Shown: positions 25,183 through 33,779, counted from the first letter of the stretch. The stretch: DNA of 64,000 nt from Synergistetes bacterium ADurb.Bin155 (GCA_002070395.1 MWDE01000003.1:61447-125446), one strand, 5' to 3'. Numbers and translations are program-made. The notes: a model not told the origin generated them from the sequence alone.

Positions 25183-26012
25183 TATTCGTCCCCCACTTTA
25201 AGGAACCTTAACCTTGTGTCAGTAGTAAGAATTCCCATCTGCTGAATGGCGATCTGGTTCAGCTTGCGGAGCCGCTCAGGCTGCGGCGTCTTTTCCTGGA
25301 TAAAAAGCGCATTCAGGTTTTCCAGGTTGGACAGGCACACGAGTTGGGACGTATTCGCATAATCCCTGATATTGCCCTTATCACCCGGATGACTATCGCG
25401 CCATTGCTTGGCGGTCATGCCAAACAATGCCATATTTAAAACATCGGCTTCCGAGGCATAAACCAGGTTTATCTGCTGCGGCGAAAGTTCCGGTGGAATC
25501 AGGTTTTCTTTAATGGCATCGGTGTGAATTCGGTAGTTTATCTTGGCAAGATTGCGCCTGATGTCCCATCCAAGTTGTTTGAATTCCTCCTCCTTCAGCC
25601 TCTGGAATTCCTTGATAAGGTAGAGCTTGAACTCCACCGATATCCACGAGGCGAACTCAAAAGCGATGTCTTTATGGGCGAAAGTGCCGCCATAGCGGCC
25701 TGTTTTGGCGATGATCCCAATTGCCCCTGTTTGGGAGATCCACCGTTTCGGCGTCAGGGAAAAACTGTTCAATCCTGCCTGTTTTCTAATTCCATCGAAT
25801 TCGATGGAATTAAAATCGGGGTTGTTTAGCTGCTCCCAGATCCCAAGAAATTCTATGGTGTTCCGGTTTCGCATCCAGTTCTGGATAATGTAGTCGCCAC
25901 GCTCCGCGTCGCGATACCGGGCAATATCCGTCAAAGAAATAAAATCCTCCTCGCGGTGCTGATACAACGATACTTCCCGGCTCAAGACCTCAATCTTCTT
26001 CGTTTTACTCAT
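25182..26012 (-). CDS. KilA-N domain protein between mod and res
   Basis: A 276-residue protein with an N-terminal KilA-N DNA-binding domain (about residues 20-125: FISLTDIARYRDAERGDYII, IEFLGIWEQLNNPDFNSIEF, KTGRYGGTFAHKDIAFEFAS). A C-terminal helical region (about 130-276) includes ADVLNMALFGMTAKQWR. ATG at 26012 overlaps the mod stop as ATGA, and its stop overlaps the res start, so translation of all three is coupled. KilA-N domains occur in phage and defence proteins. A role in regulating or assisting the type III enzyme is inferred only from its position; a longer frame upstream is antisense-like and lacks an RBS. Confidence 0.85.
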   Translation of the reverse strand: MSKTKKIEVLSREVSLYQHREEDFISLTDIARYRDAERGDYIIQNWMRNRNTIEFLGIWEQLNNPDFNSIEFDGIRKQAGLNSFSLTPKRWISQTGAIGIIAKTGRYGGTFAHKDIAFEFASWISVEFKLYLIKEFQRLKEEEFKQLGWDIRRNLAKINYRIHTDAIKENLIPPELSPQQINLVYASEADVLNMALFGMTAKQWRDSHPGDKGNIRDYANTSQLVCLSNLENLNALFIQEKTPQPERLRKLNQIAIQQMGILTTDTRLRFLKVGDE

Positions 26013-28150
26013 ACCCGCACCCCAATGATCGTCATGGTGTCGTTGCCGAAGATATCCACCACTTTCACGGCGATCTTTCTCACGCCGGGCAGGCATTCGC
26101 GAGACACGCTCACCAATTCAAGCGAGCGGTCCTTCCTGGTGCGGAAGCTCTGCCACTCGTTTTCGAATATGTAATCCCCGGTCCACTGCTCTTCCCATTC
26201 ATCGGTTTCCGGATTCTTCACGCGGATAATCTCGCGCTTGCTCTCGAAGTTGAAATCCACCGCCCAGTAGTCGATCCAGTCTGTCCAGTTTTTCGTCAGG
26301 ACTTCGCGGCTCACGATCCCCTGTGCATCCTTGCTCACCTTGACTATCTGTCCCTTTTCCGCAATGATCTTGCTTCCCTTGTTGCCCAGCGTTTCTTCGG
26401 CGTGTTTTATTGAATCCTGGGAGTAAAAGACCGAAAAATCGGTAAGTTCAACGGCTACGCTTCCGGGTTGGCCTTTTTTACCTTCCTTAACGATGGGCTT
26501 CACTTCGATGGCCGCCACATCGTGAAAGACCACCTGGTTCTTCTCCACTGCTCGCTTGTCGAAGACCTCGGCGGGGATGTATTTGGGCGCGATGTCGATT
26601 CCCTTGCTCCGCGCCTCGTCGAGCACGTTGGGGAAAAGCCCCATCTCGAACTCGAAGCCAAGAAGGTCCACCCTGGTTATCTGCTTCTTGCGGCACTCCA
26701 GAATAATCTCCTCGACGAAAAGGCGCGTAACGGGCAGGTTCACAGGGCCCACCGACACCAGCCTCCCTGCCCGTTTGCCGTTGAAGCAGGCGAAATTCTC
26801 CACCTTCTCCGCCCTGTAGGCCTTCAGGATAAGGTCGATGAAGGCTGATTCCTTTTCTTGTAGTTGCCTGATTTGTTCTCCCTCGCGCAGATTCGGGTTG
26901 ACTCCAATATAATGCTGCCGCTCGTACTTGCCCAGGTTGAGAATCTCAAACGCTCGGTAATCCTTCCCCTCGGCCTTCAATCCGCGCTGTACGCCGATCA
27001 TCCTTTTGCGGGTAGTGTGGATGGCGAATTTTCCCAGGTCACTGGCGATCCACTTGCGGCCCAGTTTTTCCGCCACAGCCGCCATCGTGCCGGAACCACA
27101 GAAGAAATCGGCAACCAGGTCGCCTTCGTTGGAAGAGGCTTTGATTATTCGTTCGAGAAGTGCTTCGGGTTTTTGGGTAGGGTAGTTGACTCTTTCAATG
27201 GCTTGAGGATTGACTGGAGGTATGTTATCCCACACGGAATCAACAATGTCCCCTTCAACTTCATCTAAATAGATGATTCGCGTACCTCCCGCAGTAGGAT
27301 TCACGTCGTCGCGATACCGACGACCATCCTTGTCGATTTTCCATCGTTTCAGATAGTCAGCGCTATGTGGTTTGAATTGAGTATGCCAGATAAACTTATT
27401 TTTTGAATTTCGATACGAAATGATATCGTCATGCTTTTGAGGAAACTTTTTCGCGGTCTTCCTCTTGAATGAAAAATACTTCCAAATGATCTCATTTAAA
27501 AAGCTGTCACGGCCAAATACTTCGTCTAACACTTGTCTTAAATGATGATTCACCCGCCAATCGCAATGCACGTAAATACTTCCATCCTCGGACAGCAGAT
27601 CCCGCATCAGGACCAGCCGCTCATAGATCATTGAGATGAAAGAATCCGCGCCCTTGCCCCAGGTGTCCCGGTAGGCGATCTCTTCCAGAATGTTCGGTTT
27701 CTTCGTGAACGTGTCGCTGCCGATCTCGATATCCATACTGAAATCCGCGCCCACGTCGAACGGCGGGTCTATGTAGATCAGCTTCAGGCCACCCTGAGCC
27801 TCAATTTCCTCCCGCAGCGGGCCGTTCTTGAGCGAAGACAGAACCAGTTTGTTGTCACCCCAGATCAGTTTGTTTGTCCACCCCTTGAGCTGACGGCCGC
27901 GTTCGTCGAAAAGAAATCCTTGGGCCGAGGTATCACCCAGGTTTTCAGCCCTGGGCTCGTCCACCTGCTCTATCGTCTGAAAGGGCAGAACGATGTTGCA
28001 GACCTCATTGGTCTTGCCGTTCCAGACCAGCTCAACCTCCCGTTTCTCGCCAAAGAGCAGAAAACGGTACTTGTCAGGAAGCGGCTTGTCCGCCTCGATA
28101 AAGCGAAGAATTTCCTGCTTTTCCTGATCGGTCAACCTGGGCATGGACAT
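26009..28150 (-). CDS. mod: Type III DNA methyltransferase subunit (Mod)
   Basis: A 713-residue beta-class N6-adenine methyltransferase: catalytic motif IV DPPF (128-131) comes before the SAM-binding motif I DFFCGSGT (about 348-355), with the target recognition region between and after them. The long C-terminal part is typical of type III Mod proteins that pair with Res. ATG at 28150 has AAGGAG upstream; a second ATG six bases on has better RBS spacing, and the open frame before them lacks an RBS. It is first in the mod/KilA-N/res operon. I see no simple-sequence tract in the gene, so phase variation is not indicated. Confidence 0.92.
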   Translation of the reverse strand: MSMPRLTDQEKQEILRFIEADKPLPDKYRFLLFGEKREVELVWNGKTNEVCNIVLPFQTIEQVDEPRAENLGDTSAQGFLFDERGRQLKGWTNKLIWGDNKLVLSSLKNGPLREEIEAQGGLKLIYIDPPFDVGADFSMDIEIGSDTFTKKPNILEEIAYRDTWGKGADSFISMIYERLVLMRDLLSEDGSIYVHCDWRVNHHLRQVLDEVFGRDSFLNEIIWKYFSFKRKTAKKFPQKHDDIISYRNSKNKFIWHTQFKPHSADYLKRWKIDKDGRRYRDDVNPTAGGTRIIYLDEVEGDIVDSVWDNIPPVNPQAIERVNYPTQKPEALLERIIKASSNEGDLVADFFCGSGTMAAVAEKLGRKWIASDLGKFAIHTTRKRMIGVQRGLKAEGKDYRAFEILNLGKYERQHYIGVNPNLREGEQIRQLQEKESAFIDLILKAYRAEKVENFACFNGKRAGRLVSVGPVNLPVTRLFVEEIILECRKKQITRVDLLGFEFEMGLFPNVLDEARSKGIDIAPKYIPAEVFDKRAVEKNQVVFHDVAAIEVKPIVKEGKKGQPGSVAVELTDFSVFYSQDSIKHAEETLGNKGSKIIAEKGQIVKVSKDAQGIVSREVLTKNWTDWIDYWAVDFNFESKREIIRVKNPETDEWEEQWTGDYIFENEWQSFRTRKDRSLELVSVSRECLPGVRKIAVKVVDIFGNDTMTIIGVRV

Positions 28151-28328
28151 TAATCTCCTTTTCTCCGAGGCAGGGAGACTATTTTTGACAATTATTTCTC
28201 TTACTATAATATCTCGATACTCCATATTACCGCAGAACCAGTCGCAACTGTTCAGGTTCGGTTATCAAAGGCGGTACGGCGTAGGGTTCCGCCCTCGCCG
28301 TTCGTCCAGATCCCTGTAGGTAAAGAGA

Positions 28329-28366
28329 TTCAGACAAAGTCCGCCAGTAGGCGGACTTTGTCTGAA
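28329..28366. repeat. Perfect 17-bp inverted repeat upstream of mod
   Basis: TTCAGACAAAGTCCGCC and its exact reverse complement are separated by AGTA. It lies between the end of the transposase pseudogene (28388) and the mod start. It could end transposase transcription on the minus strand (no strong T run follows). Its CAGAC...GTCCG resembles part of the 97-bp end repeats (CAGACTTGTCCG), so it may be IS-derived. Confidence 0.75.
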
Positions 28367-28387
28367 AACGACCAGCCAGTCTTTGAC

Positions 28388-29264
28388 CTATAGTGCAGCC
28401 ACTTGATCATCAGTAGAGCTACAAGAGCTGTCCAAATCTGGATGCGAAGAGCGCTCTAACTCACCCCAATAAAGGTTTTGACCTTGAGGTTCTGCAGCAC
28501 TTGTCTTGAAGAAGACCCCTATCTGCCATCGCTCTCTGTCGATGGAACCTATTGTGGTGAATCTGGATCTTAGGTGATCGGTGAGAAGGACGATCTCTGT
28601 TTTATTCTTGTCGTCCCATACCACGATCCTTCTCAAGGGGAGCGGATACTTCTCCCAGGTTTCAAGGCCCGCAAGACGGATAATCTCGTCTTTGAGCACC
28701 GAACTGTTTTCAGGAACGCTTCTTCTTTAGGTTGCGACGTATGAGGCATTTTTTCATCCTTGTCACGAAGAAGACCTTTTCTTCGTTCCACTTCTGGAAG
28801 AGGTCGAAGCCGATACAGGCCCTGTGTTGACCCATGGGGAAAGGGACAGACAGCGCGTTATCGACGTCGAGTCGAAAGAGAGCAGTTTGTTCCTGAACCG
28901 GAACTTGGTCTTGTTCATGTTTCCCAGCTTGCCCGATGCCCTGAATTTACCCAGAAGGTCCCGGAAAAGATCCTCAAAGAGTTCGCTTGGGCGGTGTTCG
29001 TTGGCATAAGAGAGAGTCGATTTGTTCGGGTTCCTGTTTACACCCGGATGCACGAACTTTCCGTTGCAACTTTGAAGACCCTGGCATATCTCACGAAAGG
29101 AATCGTCTCAAACAAGATGACAAAAGAGCATCGAAACAAACTGGACCCAGGAACGAAAGCCCTTTGGAACGAAGCTCGGCACCGTGTTTAACAACCAGTT
29201 TCTAAAAATCGACACACGAAACTTGACCAAGTGTTTGACTGAACAGGCTTGCAACCTTTAGCAT
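28388..29264 (-). pseudogene. IS4-family transposase remnant (DUF4372 N-terminus plus DDE core)
   Basis: The start ATG (29264) with GGAGGAGGGGG upstream opens an N-terminus of the DUF4372 type (SLFSQTLGQVSCVDF), which hits a stop at once. Pieces then continue in shifting frames: KLVVKHGAELRSKGLSF, KSTLSYANEHRPSELFEDLF, FRFRNKLLSFDSTSI. A jump from LSPWVNT to CIGFDLFQKWNEEKVFFVTRM implies an internal deletion removing catalytic core. The final part, RRIVVWDDKNKTEIVLLTDH and IDRERWQIGVFFKT, holds the Glu of the IS4 signature. With a stop, frameshifts and a deletion it cannot be active. The rest of 28151-29295 shows no other gene. Confidence 0.85.
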
Positions 29265-29295
29265 TGGTTTGCCCCCTCCTCCAAGGGGTTTGTTG

Positions 29296-29392
29296 TGTTG
29301 GCAAACCAATGATATTCCAAGGTCGCGGGAGGTACTTTTAATTTCTACAAAAAGCTATTTTGGGCAAGTCTGAGTACTACCCTTCTAACTTC
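29296..29392 (-). repeat. Right inverted repeat of the island (IS 5' end)
   Basis: Reverse complement aligns gap-free with 22373-22469. It lies 31 bases upstream of the transposase remnant start, as an IS end plus leader would. An additional 11-bp inverted repeat, ATTGGTTTGCC (29263-29273) with GGCAAACCAAT (29300-29310), spans its inner edge. Its outer end overlaps the stop codon of the tautomerase gene. Confidence 0.85.
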
Positions 29393-29576
29393 AAACTTTT
29401 CCTCCCACCTTGCCGCCGATCATCCAGTTCTCCGCCGGTGATTCCTCGATCTTGACGGTAACGGCCTCCACGGGGCAACCGACCTTCTCGACCACCACGT
29501 CGGTGATGGCCTTCGCCAGTTCCGTCTTGAACTCCTGGCTTTTTCCGGACCACAGGTCCACTCTCACTATTGGCAT
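29391..29576 (-). CDS. 4-oxalocrotonate tautomerase family protein
   Basis: A 61-residue tautomerase subunit whose catalytic Pro follows the start Met (MPIVRVDLWSGKSQEFK), with ENWMIGGK near the end as in 2-hydroxymuconate tautomerases. Family members ketonise enol substrates and form hexamers. The RBS GAGGTG precedes the ATG. The last residues (GGKVGGKV) and the stop codon overlap the right island repeat by two bases, so the natural C-terminus may have been changed by the insertion. It lies 66 bases downstream of the cysteine-synthase-like gene on the same strand. Confidence 0.85.
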   Translation of the reverse strand: MPIVRVDLWSGKSQEFKTELAKAITDVVVEKVGCPVEAVTVKIEESPAENWMIGGKVGGKV

Positions 29577-29642
29577 GGTTTCACCTCCCTTGTCGTGTTT
29601 CGCCCGCCCGGCCGCCCCTGTCTAAGGGCTCCGGCCGGGCCT

Positions 29643-30593
29643 TCAGTACAACTCCGTGCTCAGGTACTTGAGCCCCGAATCGCAGACCAGGAACACCACG
29701 GTCTTGCCCTTTTCCGGCCCTTCCAGAAGCCGGCGGGCAGCGGCGGCGTGGGCTCCCGACGAAAAGCCTCCGAAGATCCCCTCGAAACGGGCCAGGGCCC
29801 GGGCGCCGGAGACGGCCTCGTCGTCGGTCACGGCGATGAAGCCGTCCACCAGCGAGCGGTCGAGCAGGGGCAGTTCCCTGGAATAGCCGCACCCCTGAAT
29901 TTTGTGGCTGCCGCTGCCTCCGGGGTTCCCGAAGTAGGCCGCCTCGGCGGGTTCGCCCAGGTAGCACCGTATCGCCGGGTTGTGCCCCTTCAGCACGCTG
30001 GAGATTCCCGTGAAGGAGCCGCCCGAGCCGGCCATGTCCACGAAGGCGTCCACCCTGCCGCCGGTATCGCGCCAGATCTCCTCGCCGGAGATCCGCTCCC
30101 CCGAGACGTTCCCCTCCATGGCGAACTGGTCGGCCCTGAAGGCGCCCCGCTCCTTGACCAGCCGGCGGGCCTCCTCGTCGACCAGCTCCAGGTCCCTTCC
30201 CGAGACCTGGCCCGGGATCGAGCCCGGCGCCTGCGGCACCAGTACCACCTCCGCCCCCAGGGCGCGCATCATCCGCGCCCTCTCCATGGAGTTGCCCTCG
30301 GACATGACCGCCACGAAGCGGTAGCCCTTTATCCCGCAGGCCAGGGCGAGCCCCGTGCCGGTGTTGCCGCTGGTCAGTTCCACGATGGTATCCCCCGGCT
30401 TTATCCAGCCTTTTCCCTCCGCCTCCAGGACCATGTGCAGGCCCACCCTGTCCTTCTTGCTGAAGCCCGGGTTCAGGTATTCCAGCTTCGCCAGGATGGT
30501 CCCGTCCAGGCCCCAGTGCCGGGTGAGCCTCCCGCAGTCGACGATCTTCGTGTCGCCTATCGCGCCGAGAACGCTATCTAGCACGGCTGCCAT
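29643..30593 (-). CDS. PLP-dependent cysteine synthase family protein
   Basis: A 316-residue fold-type II PLP enzyme. The cofactor Lys is Lys47 in EYLNPGFSKKDRVG, aligned with SVKCRIG of CysK. The phosphate/substrate loop TSGNTGTGLALA and the C-terminal GGFSSGAHAAAA complete the family pattern. It could be an O-acetylserine sulfhydrylase, a cystathionine beta-synthase-like enzyme or a relative that handles other beta-substituted amino acids. The inner loop differs from CysK (GRDLELVDEEARRLVKERGAF). Divergent from the YgeY-like hydrolase across 123 bases. No serine acetyltransferase gene is adjacent. Confidence 0.87.
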   Translation of the reverse strand: MAAVLDSVLGAIGDTKIVDCGRLTRHWGLDGTILAKLEYLNPGFSKKDRVGLHMVLEAEGKGWIKPGDTIVELTSGNTGTGLALACGIKGYRFVAVMSEGNSMERARMMRALGAEVVLVPQAPGSIPGQVSGRDLELVDEEARRLVKERGAFRADQFAMEGNVSGERISGEEIWRDTGGRVDAFVDMAGSGGSFTGISSVLKGHNPAIRCYLGEPAEAAYFGNPGGSGSHKIQGCGYSRELPLLDRSLVDGFIAVTDDEAVSGARALARFEGIFGGFSSGAHAAAARRLLEGPEKGKTVVFLVCDSGLKYLSTELY

Positions 30594-30716
30594 CGTCTTC
30601 CCCCCGATCGATCCCTTTTGGGCTATTCTAATACCTGGAGGCGCGAGCGGCACACCGTCCCCCTGTCCGATCGTCCGACCGGGTGTCGGCGGGAGGTGGT
30701 GGAAGGCGAGGGAGTG

Positions 30717-31901
30717 ATGACGATGCTCGATGAAAGGCAAGAAGCGGTATTCCGGGGATACGACGATGGCCTTATCGAATTCGCCCGCGAACTGGTACGG
30801 GTCCGGAGCTACTCCGGGGAGGAGGAGGGCGTGGCCCGGCTGGTGGAGGCGAAAATGAAGGAGCTGGGCTACGACGAGGTCTTCATCGACGGGACCGGCA
30901 ACGTGGTGGGCCGCATCGGCGGCGGGGTGAGGAGCGTCCTCTTCGACTCCCACATGGACACCGTGGAGGTCAACGACGAAGGGGAGTGGACACTGCCCCC
31001 CTTCGGCGCTGAAGTAAGGGACGGCCGCCTCTACGGCCGCGGCTCGGTGGACATGAAGTCCTCCCTGGCCGCCTCGATCTATGCCGCCGCCGCGGCCCGG
31101 GACCTGGGTCTTCACCAAGGGCGGACCACCTACGTGACCGCCACCGTCAGCGAGGAGTACTGCGACGGGGTGAACCTCAGGATGCTCTTTGCCGAAACGG
31201 GGCTGAGGCCCGATTTCGTCGTCATCTGCGAGCCATCGGACAACCTGGTGACCCTGGGGCACAAGGGCAAGGCCCAACTGCTCCTTCGCACCCACGGCGT
31301 GTCGGCCCACGGCTCCGCCCCTGAAAAGGGCGTCAACGCCGTCTACGAGATGGCCGAGATTATCACCCGAGTGGAAAAATTGAACGAAAACCTGGCCTCT
31401 TTCGGCCCGCCCCACGGGACGATCGTCCTCTCGGACATCTCCTGCGTCAGCGCCTCCCTCAACGCCGTGCCCAGCGAGTGCAGCATCTACCTCGACAGGA
31501 GGCTTGTCCCCGGTGAGACCGAAGAGGACGTGAAGCGGGAGATGGACGCACTGACGGCTGGCAAGAGGGCCTCCTGGGAGATAGGCGTCCTCAGGAGGAA
31601 GAGCTGGACCGGCGTCGAACTGGTCTACACCCCGCTCCACGAGGCCTGGGAGATCGACAGGGGCCACGAACTGGCCAAGGCCTGCGACAGGGCCCACGAA
31701 AAGGTCTTCGGGCGAAAACCGGAGAAGTACGGCTTCTGGGACTTCGGGACCAACGCCGTGACCCCGGTTAGCATGGGGATACCCACCATCGGCTTCGGCC
31801 CCGGCGATTACAAGCTGGCCCACAGCGTCAACGAGAACTGCGAGGTGGACAGTATCCTGGAGGCCTTCCGGTTCTACGGAACGCTGATCGGGGAGGTATG
31901 A
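30717..31901 (+). CDS. M20 family hydrolase, YgeY-like (selenium metabolism-linked)
   Basis: A 394-residue zinc hydrolase resembling E. coli YgeY along its length: VLFDSHMDTVEV, LYGRGSVDMKSSLAA, TVSEEYCDGV, HGVSAHGSAPEKGVNA and IGFGPGDYKLAHSVNE. Metal ligands are the His and Asp of these motifs and the Glu pair in SEEY. YgeY-type proteins are annotated as linked to selenium metabolism by co-occurrence; their reaction is not established. ATG at 30717 has GGGAG upstream; the longer open frame is not supported. The presence of a selenoprotein (grdB) in the same window is consistent with that link. Confidence 0.85.
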   Translation: MTMLDERQEAVFRGYDDGLIEFARELVRVRSYSGEEEGVARLVEAKMKELGYDEVFIDGTGNVVGRIGGGVRSVLFDSHMDTVEVNDEGEWTLPPFGAEVRDGRLYGRGSVDMKSSLAASIYAAAAARDLGLHQGRTTYVTATVSEEYCDGVNLRMLFAETGLRPDFVVICEPSDNLVTLGHKGKAQLLLRTHGVSAHGSAPEKGVNAVYEMAEIITRVEKLNENLASFGPPHGTIVLSDISCVSASLNAVPSECSIYLDRRLVPGETEEDVKREMDALTAGKRASWEIGVLRRKSWTGVELVYTPLHEAWEIDRGHELAKACDRAHEKVFGRKPEKYGFWDFGTNAVTPVSMGIPTIGFGPGDYKLAHSVNENCEVDSILEAFRFYGTLIGEV

Positions 31902-31932
31902 ACCCGTTTCATCGGCGAAGGGGGACGAAACA

Positions 31933-32268
31933 GTGATAACCTATGAAGATTTCGAAAAGGTCGACATGCGCGTCGGGAAAGTGATCGACGTCCAGGATTT
32001 TCCCAGGGCGAAGAACCCCTCCTACAAGGTCAGGATCGACTTCGGCGGGGAAATAGGCGTGAAAAGCTCGAGCCTCCAGGCCAAAAAGGACTACACCCCC
32101 GAGGAAATGATCGGCCGCTACGTGGTCTGCGTGGTCAACTTCCCCCCCAAGAATATCGCTGGGTTCCTGTCGGAGGTGCTCGTCCTGGGCGTCCCCGGCC
32201 CGGGGGACAGCGTCAGCCTGCTGGCCGTCGACAGGGCCCCCGTCCCCCTCGGCGGCCGGGTCTTTTAA
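31933..32268 (+). CDS. csaA: CsaA-type tRNA-binding protein
   Basis: A 111-residue OB-fold protein, the usual CsaA length: FEKVDMRVGKVIDVQDFPRAKNPSYKVRIDFG at the start and VNFPPKNIAGFLSEVLVLG toward the end. It resembles the C-terminal tRNA-binding domain of methionyl-tRNA synthetase and is reported in other species as a chaperone or tRNA-binding protein. The start is GTG at 31933 with GGGGGA upstream. It follows the YgeY-like gene by 31 bases and precedes the decarboxylase. Confidence 0.9.
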   Translation: MITYEDFEKVDMRVGKVIDVQDFPRAKNPSYKVRIDFGGEIGVKSSSLQAKKDYTPEEMIGRYVVCVVNFPPKNIAGFLSEVLVLGVPGPGDSVSLLAVDRAPVPLGGRVF

Positions 32269-32322
32269 GTCGCGGCGGGTGACTGGATACCAGGGGGAAA
32301 GGGCTCCCCGGGAGGTCGAAGG

Positions 32323-33726
32323 ATGAAAAAGGAAAAGGGCAAGGTCTCCGCGATAATGCGCGAACAGGCTCTCGACAAGGGATTGCTCGAAAAGGCCGGG
32401 AGGTGCGCCCAGGATTACCTGGACTCCGTCCTCGACCGGCCCGTCTTTCCGGGAGAGGAGGACCTCGAAGGGCTCGAGGAGTTCCGCCACGACCTTCCTG
32501 AAGAGCCCGGCGACCCGGGGGAGATCCTGGACAGGCTTCACCGCTTCGGTTCGCCCGCGACGGTCGCCCAGGTGGGGGGGCGCTACTTCGGTTTTGTCAA
32601 TGGGGGGGTCGTTCCCGCCTCGCTGGCGGTGAAATGGCTCGTCGACGCCTGGGACCAGAACGCCGCCCTCTACGCGATGTCCCCGGTCGTGTCGGTCCTG
32701 GAAGAAGTCTGCGAGGGGTGGCTCGTGGACCTCTTCGGACTTCCCGAAGGATCCGCTGCCGGTTTCGTCGGGGGCTCCGCCACGGCCAACCTCTGCGGCA
32801 TCGCGGCCGGCCGCGACCACCTGCTGGCGAAATGCGGCTGGGACGCCTCGTCGAAGGGTCTTTTCGGGGCTCCCGAGCTCAAGGTGGTCGTCGGCGACGG
32901 GGCGCATGCCACGGTCTTCAAGGCCCTCTCGATCCTCGGGCTCGGCGGGGAACGCCTCGTACGGGTCCCCACCGACGGGCAGGGACGCCTACGGCCCGAC
33001 GGCCTCCCCGCTCTGGACGAAAGGACGCTGCTGATACTCCAGGCGGGGAACGTCAATTCCGGGGCCTTCGACCCCTTCGCTGAGATCTGCCCCAGGGCCA
33101 GGGAGGCGGGTGCCTGGGTCCATATCGACGGGGCCTTCGGCCTCTGGGCGGCGTCGTCGCCGAGGCTCAGGCACCTCACGGCTGGAATGGAACTGGCCGA
33201 TTTGTGGTCCGTCGATGCCCACAAGACCCTCAACGCGCCCTACGACTCCGGCATCGTGCTCTGCCGTCAAAGGGAGGCCCTCACCGGGGCCCTCCAGGTG
33301 TCGGGCTCCTACATTGCCCCGAGCGGCCATCGCGACGGGATGCACTACACCCTCGACATGTCGAGGAGGGCGCGGGCCGTGGAACTATGGGCCTGCCTGG
33401 CGGCGCTGGGCCGGCGGGGAGTGGCGGAACTGGTCGAGGACCTCCACGACAAGGCGGTCCTTTTCGCCCACGCCCTGGCGAGGGAGGGTTTCCATATCCT
33501 CAACGAGGTCTGCTTCAACCAGGTGCTGGTCTCCTGCGGCGACCCCCGCCTCACCGAAAGGACCCTCGCTCTGGTCCAGGGGTCGGGGGAATGCTGGTGC
33601 GGCAGCGCCCAGTGGGACGGCGAGTTCGTGATGAGGGTAAGCGTCTGCTCTTACCGCACCACGGCCGAGGACATCGAACGGTCTGTGCGGGCCTTCGTCC
33701 GTGCCCGGAAGGAAGCCCGCCTCTGA
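32323..33726 (+). CDS. Group II PLP-dependent amino acid decarboxylase
   Basis: A 467-residue protein of the group II (aromatic-amino-acid/glutamate/diaminobutyrate) decarboxylase family. GFVGGSATANLCGIAAGRDH is the cofactor-phosphate region, HIDGAFGLWAA holds the PLP-contacting Asp, and VDAHKTLNAPYDSG carries the Schiff-base Lys. The RBS GGGAGG precedes the ATG. The substrate side chain cannot be told. It ends close to the convergent leuB (53-base gap). Confidence 0.88.
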   Translation: MKKEKGKVSAIMREQALDKGLLEKAGRCAQDYLDSVLDRPVFPGEEDLEGLEEFRHDLPEEPGDPGEILDRLHRFGSPATVAQVGGRYFGFVNGGVVPASLAVKWLVDAWDQNAALYAMSPVVSVLEEVCEGWLVDLFGLPEGSAAGFVGGSATANLCGIAAGRDHLLAKCGWDASSKGLFGAPELKVVVGDGAHATVFKALSILGLGGERLVRVPTDGQGRLRPDGLPALDERTLLILQAGNVNSGAFDPFAEICPRAREAGAWVHIDGAFGLWAASSPRLRHLTAGMELADLWSVDAHKTLNAPYDSGIVLCRQREALTGALQVSGSYIAPSGHRDGMHYTLDMSRRARAVELWACLAALGRRGVAELVEDLHDKAVLFAHALAREGFHILNEVCFNQVLVSCGDPRLTERTLALVQGSGECWCGSAQWDGEFVMRVSVCSYRTTAEDIERSVRAFVRARKEARL

Positions 33727-33779
33727 CCGGGGCCCCAGGTTGCTGGAGGAGCCCCGGTCATCTCCGGCTTCACCCTTGC

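Larger units (their letters stand above)
22373..29392. mobile_element. Restriction-modification island bounded by inverted IS-end-like repeats
   Basis: This 7.0-kb block holds mod, a KilA-N gene, res and a decayed IS4-family transposase, all on the minus strand and visibly lower in GC than the flanks. Its two ends are 97-bp imperfect inverted repeats (22373-22469 and 29296-29392). The right one lies just upstream of the transposase pseudogene, so both ends look like copies of the 5' end of the same IS. A composite transposon whose left IS shrank to its tip is the simplest reading. It interrupts what would otherwise be a short glgP-tautomerase gap. Confidence 0.7.

Noticed and set aside
29643..31823. 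A 726-residue fusion extending the cysteine-synthase-like protein
   Set aside because: The extension is antisense to the YgeY-like gene. ATG 30593 matches the family start.
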